Shown here in pieces: positions 25,173 to 33,909 of a DNA stretch of 64,000 bases (positions within the stretch are counted from its first letter, which is position 1; each line of letters begins with the position of its first letter). The position numbers and the translations under genes are program-made. This DNA is from Planctomycetota bacterium (GTDB lineage Bacteria > Planctomycetota > B15-G4 > SIAN01): the NCBI GenBank assembly GCA_028289345.1, contig JANQQL010000033.1:124001-188000 (forward strand). The letters are read 5' to 3'. The notes below the pieces were generated by a model. The model did no database searches. It saw only the letters and a list, made by a program, of their open reading frames with translations, and was not told the origin of the DNA.

Positions 25173-27922
25173 GAGGAAGCCTCCGGTCCGCGACGCAATT
25201 CGTAGTAGGGGCGGAAAGGTTCTTCGGATTCCACGCGAGCCACGGAGGCGAAGTGCGAGTGACGGCAAGCCCGCCGAAAGTCGCAGTAGCCGCAAGCTTC
25301 TTCACCGTTGGCTCGCGGGGAAGAACCGGAGAGCATCGGATACTGGCCGCGCTTGGCAATCTGCTGCAATGTATGGAACACGCGATCGATGTCCGCCGCA
25401 TGCTCTTCGACCTTCTTTACCTCCAACGAAACGAAAGGATCTTCTTCGGACACCGGGCGATCTCGGCGCCGTTCCGGAAGAATCGAAACGTATTCCAGTC
25501 GACCGACGCGACGGCCCTGGGTCTGTCGAATCTTCCAGTAAACCGCCAGCTGCAGGTCGCGGCCGCGAAGACAATCCTGAAGACGTGCCTGATCTTTGAG
25601 CCGGGCGACCGGCTTGGTCTTGTAGTCCTGGACCCACTCCTCCTCTGCGTCGTCGATCAAGATCCGGTCAAAGCGAGCGGTGACCGGAACCGGGTCACCC
25701 CACTGCACGGTCACGCGATGCTTCTCTTCCAACAACTTCACCCGCAGATGGTGTTTCCGCCAGCGGTTCAGATCTTCCAGAACAAATCGGGTCAGAGTCT
25801 CCACCCACATTTCGCCGCGAACGTTCCGCCAGGCCAAGGGCACTCGCCGGGTCGCCAGGACCTGGTCGAGCTCTTCATGGAACAACTGGTTCAATCGCCT
25901 GCGGATCGCATCCACGCGAGTCTGCTCCGCGTCAGATTCGGGCAGTGAGCCGTCATAGAACCGGTGCAACACCTCATGAACCAGGATCCCCGTTTCTCTT
26001 GCGGTGAGTTCCATGCCTTCGTCCACCACTTCTTCGGGGCGGAGGCCGAGTCGATGGCGCATCGCGAATTGCAGCGGACACCGAGAGAGGTCGGTGAGCG
26101 AGGTTGCCGAGAAGGATCCGGCGAAGCTTCCGAAGTGCCCGTCGTAGGGAAGTGTCTTTGCCGTCCAGCGCTCCGTTTCGCGCACCATGCGGATCCCTTC
26201 CGCAAGGAAAGGCAGCGCTTCTGCATTGCCTTGGGCGCGGCGACGCAGGCCGTCCACGTCTTGTTCCAGACCGTGCAGCGTCAGGACCTCGGGAAATCGA
26301 AGCAAGCCGGTGCGCTCGCGGAGTTCACGAGTGGCCGCCAAGGGATGGGAGGGCACGAAATCGACTTGGGAGGGGTCACCGAAATTGCGCAGCCAGGGAG
26401 ACGGCGACAGCACCCGTCCGCGACCGTCTTCGCGAGCCAGGGTTCCCTGCAAGTGTCTGACGCTGTGACGGGTCAAGCGAAGAAGTAGCTCCTCTTCGCG
26501 TCGGGAGCTGCCCTTCAAGGGCACCGGACATCCGGTGATCTCTCGCAGGCGCAAGCGGTCTCGATCGGGCAGGAACGAGTCTTCCCGTGGCTGTCGGGGA
26601 AACAGGCCTTCGTTGAGACCCAGCCAGATCCCGTGTTCGAAGGAGAGTCCCCGGGCTTGTTGCAAATCCAGAACCGTGAGTCCGGGGTCCGAGTCTTCTC
26701 GAACCGGAGCCTGGGCCGCGTCTAGGGCTTGCTCCATCCAGGGCAACCACTCGTCCGAAGGGGGATCCGTCCACAGGTCATCCAGCTGTGGCAGTGAGTC
26801 CGTCATTGCCGCGGCCAGGGAAGAGAGGGTTTCGAGATTCTGGCTCTCGGCTTGCCGTTGAAGATCGGACAGAGTCTGGGGGAGTCGACCCGGGGAGGCC
26901 ATCGAAGTCAGCAGATGGCGAGCGCGAAGATGAGCAGTGCTTCCCCGCTCGAGAACCTTCCAAGAAGAAGACAGTGGAAGCTGCAAGCGATCGCATTCCC
27001 GGGCGAGTGCTTCCCCATGAGAGGTGGGATTTCGGCTCAGAAGAACGATGTCGTGGAGGGGTATGCCTTCCTTCACCCATCGGAGGGCGAGGCGGAGGGC
27101 GAATCGAACCTCCCAACGCGGATCGGGCAAGCTGGTCCACGGAATGAGAGGCGGCACGAAATCCGTTTCGTCGAAGCGGGGTGGCGGCACGCCGAGTTCG
27201 TGCAGAAAAGTCGTGGCCAGGGACTGGTCTTGCGTGCCGGGGTCCCCGGGGATCCACAGATGGGAGGCGAACTTGGCGAGGAGGCTCTTCACCAGGTCCA
27301 GGTGGACACCGATGAGGTCGTACGCGCCGTAGTGCTGAAAGGAAACAAATGACGAGGACCGCTGGACGTGCTTCCTGGCCCGCCGTGCCCGGATGGCCGT
27401 GTCGGCGAAACCGCGCGATTCCAGCGTTTGCCAGAGGTGCTGGTACTCCACGAACAGCGCCATCGTGCGCCGTCCCCCCGGGCTCAACGACCGCAAAGAG
27501 GCTGGCTCCGGACCGTGCTCCAGGCCGGAATCACGAAGGTCACGAAACGTCGCGAACAGACTCGGAAGAGAGCGTGGGTGATCTCGAAGGAACCGATCGA
27601 ATGACGAGCGGCGGGGGTCCAGCCGCTGGAGAAAGGCGATGGCGAGCCAGGGTTGCGGGATCTCACGAAGGAACGTGGATCCTTGCTCCTCGCCAAGAGC
27701 CACACTCAGGGAGTGGTGGTGATGCAGATGAAAACCCGCCAAGGCTCCGAATTGCTGGGCCATGCGCTGAGCAAGGCGGTCGAGCAAGCGCTGGGTCGGT
27801 GCCAGGATCAGGTGTGGGCCGATCGGGTGGCTGCGTCGGAGCGCCGCGACGTGCTTCAGAAATTCGTCTTCGAGCCGCCGTGGATCTGGATTCACGGTGA
27901 CGTTGGTGGTTGGCCTCCCCAT
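25169..27922 (-). CDS. addB: AddB-type PD-(D/E)XK exonuclease subunit with Fe-S cluster
   Basis: This 917-residue partner of AddA has an N-terminal helicase-like fold with no Walker A motif (LILAPTQRLLDRL in its place), so it is probably a non-motor subunit as in RecC. The C-terminus carries a nuclease domain (ARFDRILID...VQDYKTK) framed by the cysteines of an AddB-type [4Fe-4S] cluster: one in LSRCPLQFA and three in CGYCDFRRAC. It is the first gene of an addB-addA-proline dehydrogenase run joined by overlapping codons. Confidence 0.88.
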   Translation of the reverse strand: MGRPTTNVTVNPDPRRLEDEFLKHVAALRRSHPIGPHLILAPTQRLLDRLAQRMAQQFGALAGFHLHHHHSLSVALGEEQGSTFLREIPQPWLAIAFLQRLDPRRSSFDRFLRDHPRSLPSLFATFRDLRDSGLEHGPEPASLRSLSPGGRRTMALFVEYQHLWQTLESRGFADTAIRARRARKHVQRSSSFVSFQHYGAYDLIGVHLDLVKSLLAKFASHLWIPGDPGTQDQSLATTFLHELGVPPPRFDETDFVPPLIPWTSLPDPRWEVRFALRLALRWVKEGIPLHDIVLLSRNPTSHGEALARECDRLQLPLSSSWKVLERGSTAHLRARHLLTSMASPGRLPQTLSDLQRQAESQNLETLSSLAAAMTDSLPQLDDLWTDPPSDEWLPWMEQALDAAQAPVREDSDPGLTVLDLQQARGLSFEHGIWLGLNEGLFPRQPREDSFLPDRDRLRLREITGCPVPLKGSSRREEELLLRLTRHSVRHLQGTLAREDGRGRVLSPSPWLRNFGDPSQVDFVPSHPLAATRELRERTGLLRFPEVLTLHGLEQDVDGLRRRAQGNAEALPFLAEGIRMVRETERWTAKTLPYDGHFGSFAGSFSATSLTDLSRCPLQFAMRHRLGLRPEEVVDEGMELTARETGILVHEVLHRFYDGSLPESDAEQTRVDAIRRRLNQLFHEELDQVLATRRVPLAWRNVRGEMWVETLTRFVLEDLNRWRKHHLRVKLLEEKHRVTVQWGDPVPVTARFDRILIDDAEEEWVQDYKTKPVARLKDQARLQDCLRGRDLQLAVYWKIRQTQGRRVGRLEYVSILPERRRDRPVSEEDPFVSLEVKKVEEHAADIDRVFHTLQQIAKRGQYPMLSGSSPRANGEEACGYCDFRRACRHSHFASVARVESEEPFRPYYELRRGPEASS

Positions 27923-28045
27923 GGGACCAGGGTAGCCGATGGGGGTCGATCGCGTCGCGCGATCACAGCGGCTTTCCTCTTCCTGCCCAGCTTATCCACA
28001 ACGAAGGTAGAGCCGTCTCGGCCGGGAAGCCTTGGGCGCCGTCTT

Positions 28046-28657
28046 TCAGTAGCAGCGTCGCCAGTAGAACCCTGGGTAGTAATTGAATCGGCGGTATCCG
28101 AAGAAGGGCCCTGGGCCCCAGAAATACGGATCGTTGGATCCCCAACGATTGTAGCCAGAGGAGCGGCGTTCAAATGTGGCGTGGCTGCGTCGTGACACCC
28201 CCGCGACATTCACCACCCAGGACAGGTCGATTTCGGACATGGCCGAAGCCGGGAGTTGGCTGCCGGTGGGCAAGGGGAAGAACACGTCGATGGAGCGTTC
28301 TTCCCCGGGTTGTAAGACCACTTCCTGCAACTCGTTGGATGGCTGCAGTTTGCGGACCCCACTCGGAACCGCTTCGATCTGTTGCACGGGAATCTGGACT
28401 TGGTCGTTGCCGGGATTCTCGACTTCCAGGAGCGCGTGGAGGCGTCGGTGATCCAGATCGCCGGGTCGGAGCACCCCGACCAAGCTGGCGGAAACCCGAG
28501 CCACCGGCCGGCCCTCCTCTTCAAGTTGCAACTCGTGCACTTGGCGGTTTGGAGAATACCGATATGAGGAGTAGTAACCGTGGCAACCACTTGCGGTGAA
28601 CAAGGCTCCAAGAGCCATGAGACGAGACACGAGGATGCCCGTGCGGCGCGCTACCAT
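28046..28657 (-). CDS. Lipoprotein with Tyr/Gly/Phe-rich C-terminus
   Basis: This 203-residue protein has a lipobox (LFTASGC) and a mature beta-rich domain of about 120 residues, probably an Ig- or LEA-like fold (ALLEVENPGNDQVQIPVQQI). The last 40 residues are very rich in Tyr, Phe, Gly and Arg (FFGYRRFNYYPGFYWRRC). AAGGA precedes the ATG by 7 nt. The domain resembles the lipoprotein at 17249-17668 in layout. No function is known. Confidence 0.72.
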   Translation of the reverse strand: MVARRTGILVSRLMALGALFTASGCHGYYSSYRYSPNRQVHELQLEEEGRPVARVSASLVGVLRPGDLDHRRLHALLEVENPGNDQVQIPVQQIEAVPSGVRKLQPSNELQEVVLQPGEERSIDVFFPLPTGSQLPASAMSEIDLSWVVNVAGVSRRSHATFERRSSGYNRWGSNDPYFWGPGPFFGYRRFNYYPGFYWRRCY

Positions 28658-28782
28658 GTTGAATCCTTCCAGTCGTCGCGATTCACTCGCGAACGAGCCA
28701 TGCGAAGAAGCAGCCTACGAGTATCCATAGCAAACGATCAGCCGAGAGACCCCCCTTGACGATCGATTCCCGCCCGACTGCC

Positions 28783-29940
28783 ATGGTTTGCCCAGGGTGT
28801 GGGCGCTTGGTGAACCACGATGTTTCTCGATGTCCTCACTGTGGCCGTTTGGCGCCGACCCTGTGGGGCAAAGCATGGGTGCTGGACCGCCTGTTCAGTG
28901 CGAACTTTTCCTACGCCCAGCTTTTTCTCGTGGTCAACGTCGTGGTGTTCATGGCGTTGTCCGTGGTGGCTGCCGTGCAGGGGGGCCTCCCCGGTTCGTT
29001 GCTCAAGTCTCTTCAGGTGTTGCCGGGGAGCGAGGTGCTGTTTCGTTTTGGCGCTGCTCAAAGCAACGAAGTGTTTCAGAGAAACGCTTGGTGGCGACTC
29101 ATCACCTATCAGTTCCTTCACGCGGGTGCTCTGCACCTGGTGATGAACTCGTTCTTCTTGCGAGTTTATGGAACGCAGGTGGAGCGAGTTTACGGACGTG
29201 CCCGCTTCGTTCTGCTCTACCTCGTCTCTGGCCTGTTCGGCGCCGCCCTCACGTTGTGGATTCGCGGGCCGTATGCGTCCACGGTTGGGGCCAGTGGTTC
29301 CGTGTTCGGATTGTTGGGGATTCTTGGCGCCTATGCCCTGCAACGCCGCGACGCGGAAGGGCGGATGCTGTTCCAACGGGTCATGTTCGTGGTGGTGCTG
29401 TGTTTGGTCTGGGGAATGGCGGCTCCCCTTGTCGACAACTGGTGCCACGTCGGCGGCTTCGTCACTGGCTTTGCCATCGGGTTGTGGTTTCGCACGCGGG
29501 AGCAAACTCGCAGAGGCGAGGGGCCCGGGGCCCGAATCGCCGCATTGATTGCGCTCGCGGTCTGTCTGGGTTCGCTCGGCACGGGAACCTGGTCTTTGTT
29601 TTCGAAAGGCGCCGGTCAACAAGGGGCCCGCACCCAACTGGTCACCGTGTACGACATGTATCACAACAACGTCCAGGTAATTCCACGAGTCGTGCGACAG
29701 TGGGACGCCATGGACAAGGCGGAGTACCGCTTGGTCTTCAAGTCACAGACCAGCAAGTTGCGCAAGCTGGCGGATCAGCTGGGGGACCAGGGAGATTGGT
29801 TGCGACCGATTCTTGAAGAGCAGCTGAAGCTGGATCGGCTGCTGCAAACCGGGGCGTCGAGTGACGAGCTGCGACGTCAGGCCGCGAAGTTGGACGTCAT
29901 GATGAACGGGGCGCGACACCACCTCGAAGAGAACTCTTGA
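28783..29940 (+). CDS. Rhomboid-family membrane serine protease with zinc-ribbon N-terminus
   Basis: The N-terminus has a zinc ribbon (CPGC...CPHC). Six membrane helices follow, with HLVMNSFFL, the catalytic Ser in GASGSVFG and the catalytic His in NWCHVGGF, the Ser-His dyad of rhomboids. A soluble C-terminal domain of about 110 residues is predicted helical. Rhomboids cut membrane proteins within the bilayer; the substrate is unknown. I chose the ATG at 28783; a TTG at 28756 is possible and no strong ribosome site decides between them. Confidence 0.87.
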   Translation: MVCPGCGRLVNHDVSRCPHCGRLAPTLWGKAWVLDRLFSANFSYAQLFLVVNVVVFMALSVVAAVQGGLPGSLLKSLQVLPGSEVLFRFGAAQSNEVFQRNAWWRLITYQFLHAGALHLVMNSFFLRVYGTQVERVYGRARFVLLYLVSGLFGAALTLWIRGPYASTVGASGSVFGLLGILGAYALQRRDAEGRMLFQRVMFVVVLCLVWGMAAPLVDNWCHVGGFVTGFAIGLWFRTREQTRRGEGPGARIAALIALAVCLGSLGTGTWSLFSKGAGQQGARTQLVTVYDMYHNNVQVIPRVVRQWDAMDKAEYRLVFKSQTSKLRKLADQLGDQGDWLRPILEEQLKLDRLLQTGASSDELRRQAAKLDVMMNGARHHLEENS

Positions 29941-30016
29941 CTCCCAAGGTGTCGGAGACAGCCGACCGGTGGGGTCCGAGGGGCTCGTACGTGGTGTTCG
30001 GCGAAGGAAAGGGACC

Positions 30017-31408
30017 ATGACAGCCAATCGTTTGTTGGTCATCGATGTGGTGGGGCTGACCATGGACTTGCTGCCCCATGCTCCCCGACTTGCGGCACTT
30101 GGTCGGGACGGCTTCGTGGCCCCGATGGATGGGGTGTTCCCGGCAGTCACTTGCACCGCCCAGGCCAGCATGCTGACCGGCTCGCTGCCACGGACCCACG
30201 GAATCGTCGCCAATGGTTGGTACTTCCGAGACCTGGCGGAGATTTGGTTGTGGCGTCAGTCGAATCGCTTGGTGCAAGGCTCGCGGTTGTTGGATGAGTT
30301 GGCCGCGGAAGAGCCGCCGCGGTCCACGGCGAAGATGTTCTGGTGGTACAACATGCACAGTGCCGCGACCTGGTCCGTCACGCCACGCCCCGAGTACCCC
30401 GCCGATGGAAGAAAGATCCCCGGGGTCTACTCGCAGCCCGCGGCGCTTGGCGCGGAACTGCAAAGGAAACTTGGTCGATTTCCGCTGTTCGAATTCTGGG
30501 GACCGACCGCGGGCATTGCTTCCAGCCGGTGGATCGTCGATGCCACACTCGAGGTGATGGAGCAGCAGAAGCCGGCGTTGACGTTGGCCTACCTGCCTCA
30601 CTTGGACTACGACCTGCAGCGCTGGGGGCCCGAAGACCCGCGCATTCCGGCGCAAGTCGCGGCGATCGACACCGAGGTGGGTCGCCTCCTCGATGCAGCC
30701 CATGCCAAGGGGACCCAAGTCTTCGTGGTGTCCGAGTACGGCATCGTCGGAGTGAAAGGCTCGGTGGACATCAACCGCGTGCTCCGCCGAGGGGGCTGGT
30801 TGGAGGTGCAAAAGACTTCCCACGGAGAGCTGCTGGATGCCGGGGCGTCAAGGGCGTTCGCCGTTGCCGACCATCAGGTCGCCCACGTGTACGTCCGCGA
30901 CCCCGAAGACGTGATTCCGGTCCGTCGCGAGCTGGAAGCCTGTGAGGGAATCGAGAACGTACTGGGAGAAGCGGAGAAGCCGGAATGGGGGATGGACCAT
31001 GCCCGCTCGGGAGAGCTCATCGCCGTGAGCGAGAAGGATCGCTTTTTCGCCTACCACTACTGGCTGGACGAGGGGCGGGCGCCGGACTTCGCTCCCACGG
31101 TCGACATTCATCGCAAACCGGGTTACGACCCGTCGGAGTTGTTCTTCGATCCCGACCAACGTCTCCTCAAGCCGCGTTTGGCATGGATGCTGCTCCGCAA
31201 GAAACTCGGCTTTCGGACATTGATGACGGCAATCTCACAGCGCCCGGACTTGGCTCGCGGTTCTCATGGACGGCTGCCGGAGCGGCCGGAAGAAGGGCCG
31301 GTGTTCCTCTCGTCGACGAAAGTCGGTCAGGCCGATCGCGTGGCGATGACGAGTGTCAAGGGGCGCATCCGCGAAGCCCTCGGACTCGCCCCGGATCCGC
31401 TCACTTGA
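30017..31408 (+). CDS. Alkaline phosphatase superfamily (nucleotide pyrophosphatase/phosphodiesterase-like) enzyme
   Basis: This 463-residue protein begins LLVIDVVGLTMDLL with the first metal Asp. The nucleophile Thr lies in PAVTCTAQASMLTG. A second metal cluster is seen in YLPHLDYDLQ, and the family's final His in FAPTVDIHRKPGYDP. No signal peptide is present, so it is probably cytoplasmic. It likely hydrolyses a phosphodiester or phosphonate ester; the substrate is unknown. GGAAAGGG stands upstream of the ATG at 30017. Its 3' end overlaps the convergent sulfatase-like gene by 8 nt. Confidence 0.85.
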   Translation: MTANRLLVIDVVGLTMDLLPHAPRLAALGRDGFVAPMDGVFPAVTCTAQASMLTGSLPRTHGIVANGWYFRDLAEIWLWRQSNRLVQGSRLLDELAAEEPPRSTAKMFWWYNMHSAATWSVTPRPEYPADGRKIPGVYSQPAALGAELQRKLGRFPLFEFWGPTAGIASSRWIVDATLEVMEQQKPALTLAYLPHLDYDLQRWGPEDPRIPAQVAAIDTEVGRLLDAAHAKGTQVFVVSEYGIVGVKGSVDINRVLRRGGWLEVQKTSHGELLDAGASRAFAVADHQVAHVYVRDPEDVIPVRRELEACEGIENVLGEAEKPEWGMDHARSGELIAVSEKDRFFAYHYWLDEGRAPDFAPTVDIHRKPGYDPSELFFDPDQRLLKPRLAWMLLRKKLGFRTLMTAISQRPDLARGSHGRLPERPEEGPVFLSSTKVGQADRVAMTSVKGRIREALGLAPDPLT

Positions 31409-33554
31409 CGTATCCCAGTTCCTTCAGCTTGTCGAGCAGCGCTTCGTCCATTTCGCTCGTTCCCAAGTTGTCCAGCAGCCATTCATTGCGCTGATCCACC
31501 AAAGAACGGGCGTCCTCGACAAACGGAGGTTCGCTGGCGATGAGATTCTTCACCTCGTTGGGGTCGCTGGCAAGGTCGTAGAGTTCTTCTTGGCCCGTGG
31601 TCGAGCGGATGTACTTCTTCGAATCCCGTGCCACCGCGCACATCTCGCGGCGCAAGGTTTCAATCTCGCCGCTGTGGCAGAAGACCTCGGCCATGGCCCA
31701 GTCCCGATCCCGCGCCCATGGTGAGCCCTGGAGGTCGGGTGGCACCGGTCCGCCAATCACTTCCATCACGGTCGGGAACAGATCGACGAACTGGAGATTG
31801 GCGACGTTTGGAGGAGGATTCGATCGGCTGGACTCTGGAAGCTTGACCAGAAATGGAACCGAGATCTGATTGTCGTACAGCGAGGTGCTGTGACGCAGGA
31901 AACCGTGTTCCAGAAATGCTTCCCCGTGATCGCTGAGGATCACAATCATGGTGTTCTCGTACAGCTCGCGTTCTTTGAGATAGTTGACCAGACGCAGCAC
32001 TTCCCGGTCGAGCGTGCTCAACTCTGCGTCGTACTGACCGATCAGGTATTGGAGCTCTTCGTGAGGCAGCGTGCGATCGCCGGCGAGGATCTTGTGGTAG
32101 TCCTTCTTGGGGAATCCCATCCACGACAAACTGTCAGGTTCGGTGACGTACTTGCCGTCGAACTCTGTCTCCGGCAGGTATGGGTCATGGGCGTCAAAGT
32201 AGTTCAGGAAGAGGAAGAATGGCTGATCTGGTTGTTCGCGCTGTTCGATCCACTCGAATGCCAGATCGTTGATTTCTCCTGCGCGGCGGTAGGGCGGTTG
32301 ACGATGGGTGAACAAACAGCTTTCCCGAGTGATGGACTCAGGGAGAAAGCGCTCGGCGACAGACGCGGGCTCTTTTCCAAGAAGCCAGCGGCACGATCGC
32401 AGCCAAGAAAGTCGCTCGGCGACGAATGGGGAGCCCGGAGCAACGTCGTAGTGATGAAAGCCCCGTTCTAAGCCGTAGGAACACAAGACCCCGAAGTTGG
32501 CGGAGATCCCAGCGCAGTGATAGCCGAGCCAGCCCAATGCCTCGGACAAGGTGGTGGCATCGTCGCGCATGAAATAGGCGTAGGGAGGCGGGTTTTCGTC
32601 ATGGATGAACGGCTTGTGACCGCCATGGGAAGACGAGTAAAGGCCCGTGAACATGGATGCATGGGACGGCAACGACGAAGGGGCGGTCGCCATACTGGTC
32701 GTGACGACGTCGAACTCCTCGGTGACGAGCTTGGTGACCTGCGGCATGGTCGGCCGGGAGTATCCGAACAGGTCCATGTGATCCGCCCGCAACGTGTCGA
32801 GGACGACCAGCAACAGGTTCGGGGATGAGGACTCGGTGGCAGACTCGGAATGCGAGAACTCCAACACATGGTGCTTGGCGTTCAAGGGAAGCACCGTGAA
32901 CCACAGCAGAAAGTTCCCGACGATCAGAACTGCAATCAGCGGCACGGGCCGAGGCTTGGGAGTGGCGCGAGAACGGAGGGACGCGATCAGAAACGCGAGG
33001 AGCAATCCGGCCGGAAGATAGAGGGCCAGGAGGAAGCGGAAGCGACTGGCCTCGGCAACGCTGCTTTCTTGGCGTTGGCAGAAGAACGTTGCGACAAGGG
33101 TGAAGCTGATCACCAAGGTGGCCAGGTTTCGAAGGCGGTCACTCCTTCGGCGAAGAACAATCCACATTCCCGTGGTGGCTGCGAAGCTGAGGGCGATGGC
33201 CCCAGGCAGCGAGAGCGCCCCCGTCTGGGAGAAAATCCGGGTGGCAACGGTGGCGTAGATCACCCACAGCATCAAATGGGTGTGTCCACGAAGGACCGGC
33301 AAGACTCGCGAGATCAGGGCGATGGCGACCCCGGCCAGCCAACCGAGTCCCGCCCACGAGGTCAGGGTCAGGATCAGATCCACGGGGGTCAGATGGAGTC
33401 CGAGCACGCCGAGGAGGGTGAGTTCCGCCGTGGCGTGGCTGCACCCCAGCAGGGTCCCGCAGGCCATGGCGCCGCGGGCCATGGTTCCTCGAGAATCCGC
33501 GTCGGGCAGGGGTTGCGCGGGCGTTGACGGTTTCCGGGCCTCGGCCACGGTCAT
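31401..33554 (-). CDS. Membrane-anchored sulfatase/phosphoglycerol-transferase-like hydrolase
   Basis: The N-terminal 230 residues hold about six membrane helices. The remaining ~480 form an alkaline-phosphatase-superfamily domain with LLLVVLDTLRADHMDLFGY, the nucleophile region SSLPSHASMFTG and the metal motif LSDHGEAFLEHG. The usual sulfatase C/S-x-P-x-R site is not kept: the predicted nucleophile is Ser and the Arg is His (SLPSH), so formylglycine activation is doubtful and the enzyme may be a phosphotransferase or phosphohydrolase. The ATG at 33554 has AGGAAGGGG upstream; the frame extends to 33620 without a comparable site. Confidence 0.85.
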   Translation of the reverse strand: MTVAEARKPSTPAQPLPDADSRGTMARGAMACGTLLGCSHATAELTLLGVLGLHLTPVDLILTLTSWAGLGWLAGVAIALISRVLPVLRGHTHLMLWVIYATVATRIFSQTGALSLPGAIALSFAATTGMWIVLRRRSDRLRNLATLVISFTLVATFFCQRQESSVAEASRFRFLLALYLPAGLLLAFLIASLRSRATPKPRPVPLIAVLIVGNFLLWFTVLPLNAKHHVLEFSHSESATESSSPNLLLVVLDTLRADHMDLFGYSRPTMPQVTKLVTEEFDVVTTSMATAPSSLPSHASMFTGLYSSSHGGHKPFIHDENPPPYAYFMRDDATTLSEALGWLGYHCAGISANFGVLCSYGLERGFHHYDVAPGSPFVAERLSWLRSCRWLLGKEPASVAERFLPESITRESCLFTHRQPPYRRAGEINDLAFEWIEQREQPDQPFFLFLNYFDAHDPYLPETEFDGKYVTEPDSLSWMGFPKKDYHKILAGDRTLPHEELQYLIGQYDAELSTLDREVLRLVNYLKERELYENTMIVILSDHGEAFLEHGFLRHSTSLYDNQISVPFLVKLPESSRSNPPPNVANLQFVDLFPTVMEVIGGPVPPDLQGSPWARDRDWAMAEVFCHSGEIETLRREMCAVARDSKKYIRSTTGQEELYDLASDPNEVKNLIASEPPFVEDARSLVDQRNEWLLDNLGTSEMDEALLDKLKELGYVK

Positions 33555-33909
33555 CGGTTCCCCTTCCTTCTCCGTGTCTGCTCCTCCCGATTCCATCGGC
33601 CGCTCGGCAGCCATCACCAAAACCGATTATCGGGACTGGGCCGGAAGGGGAGAAGGACAAGAAGAAGGGGACGTACCCCCGATGGTACGTCCCCCGCGGA
33701 GAAGCGGCCCGTCACCTGCGGCGACGAGTCGGCAGAGTGCCCGGTGTGATCCTGCCCTCCGGAGTTCGGAGGCGGCGACGCCCGGCCCGGGGCGACGCCT
33801 AGCCTTCCTGAACTCGGAGTGCAGGGACTCGTTCTGAAGAGGGAAACTGCTGCGACAAAAAACTTCTGAGGTGTCGCCGAGCCCCGGGCATGCGACTCGG
33901 GGTGCCGGG
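33555..33909. other. Intergenic region with a strong stem-loop
   Basis: The only structured element is a perfect 10-bp inverted repeat, GGGGACGTAC (33666-33675) with GTACGTCCCC (33684-33693), around an 8-nt loop. It lies after the 33910 gene's stop and before the sulfatase-like gene, both minus strand. No T-tract follows, so its role as terminator or leader hairpin is open. No gene is seen. Confidence 0.5.

Noticed and set aside
27992..28000. Perfect DnaA-box-like TTATCCACA
   Set aside because: A single box with no cluster, no AT-rich stretch and no dnaA/dnaN nearby does not make an origin.
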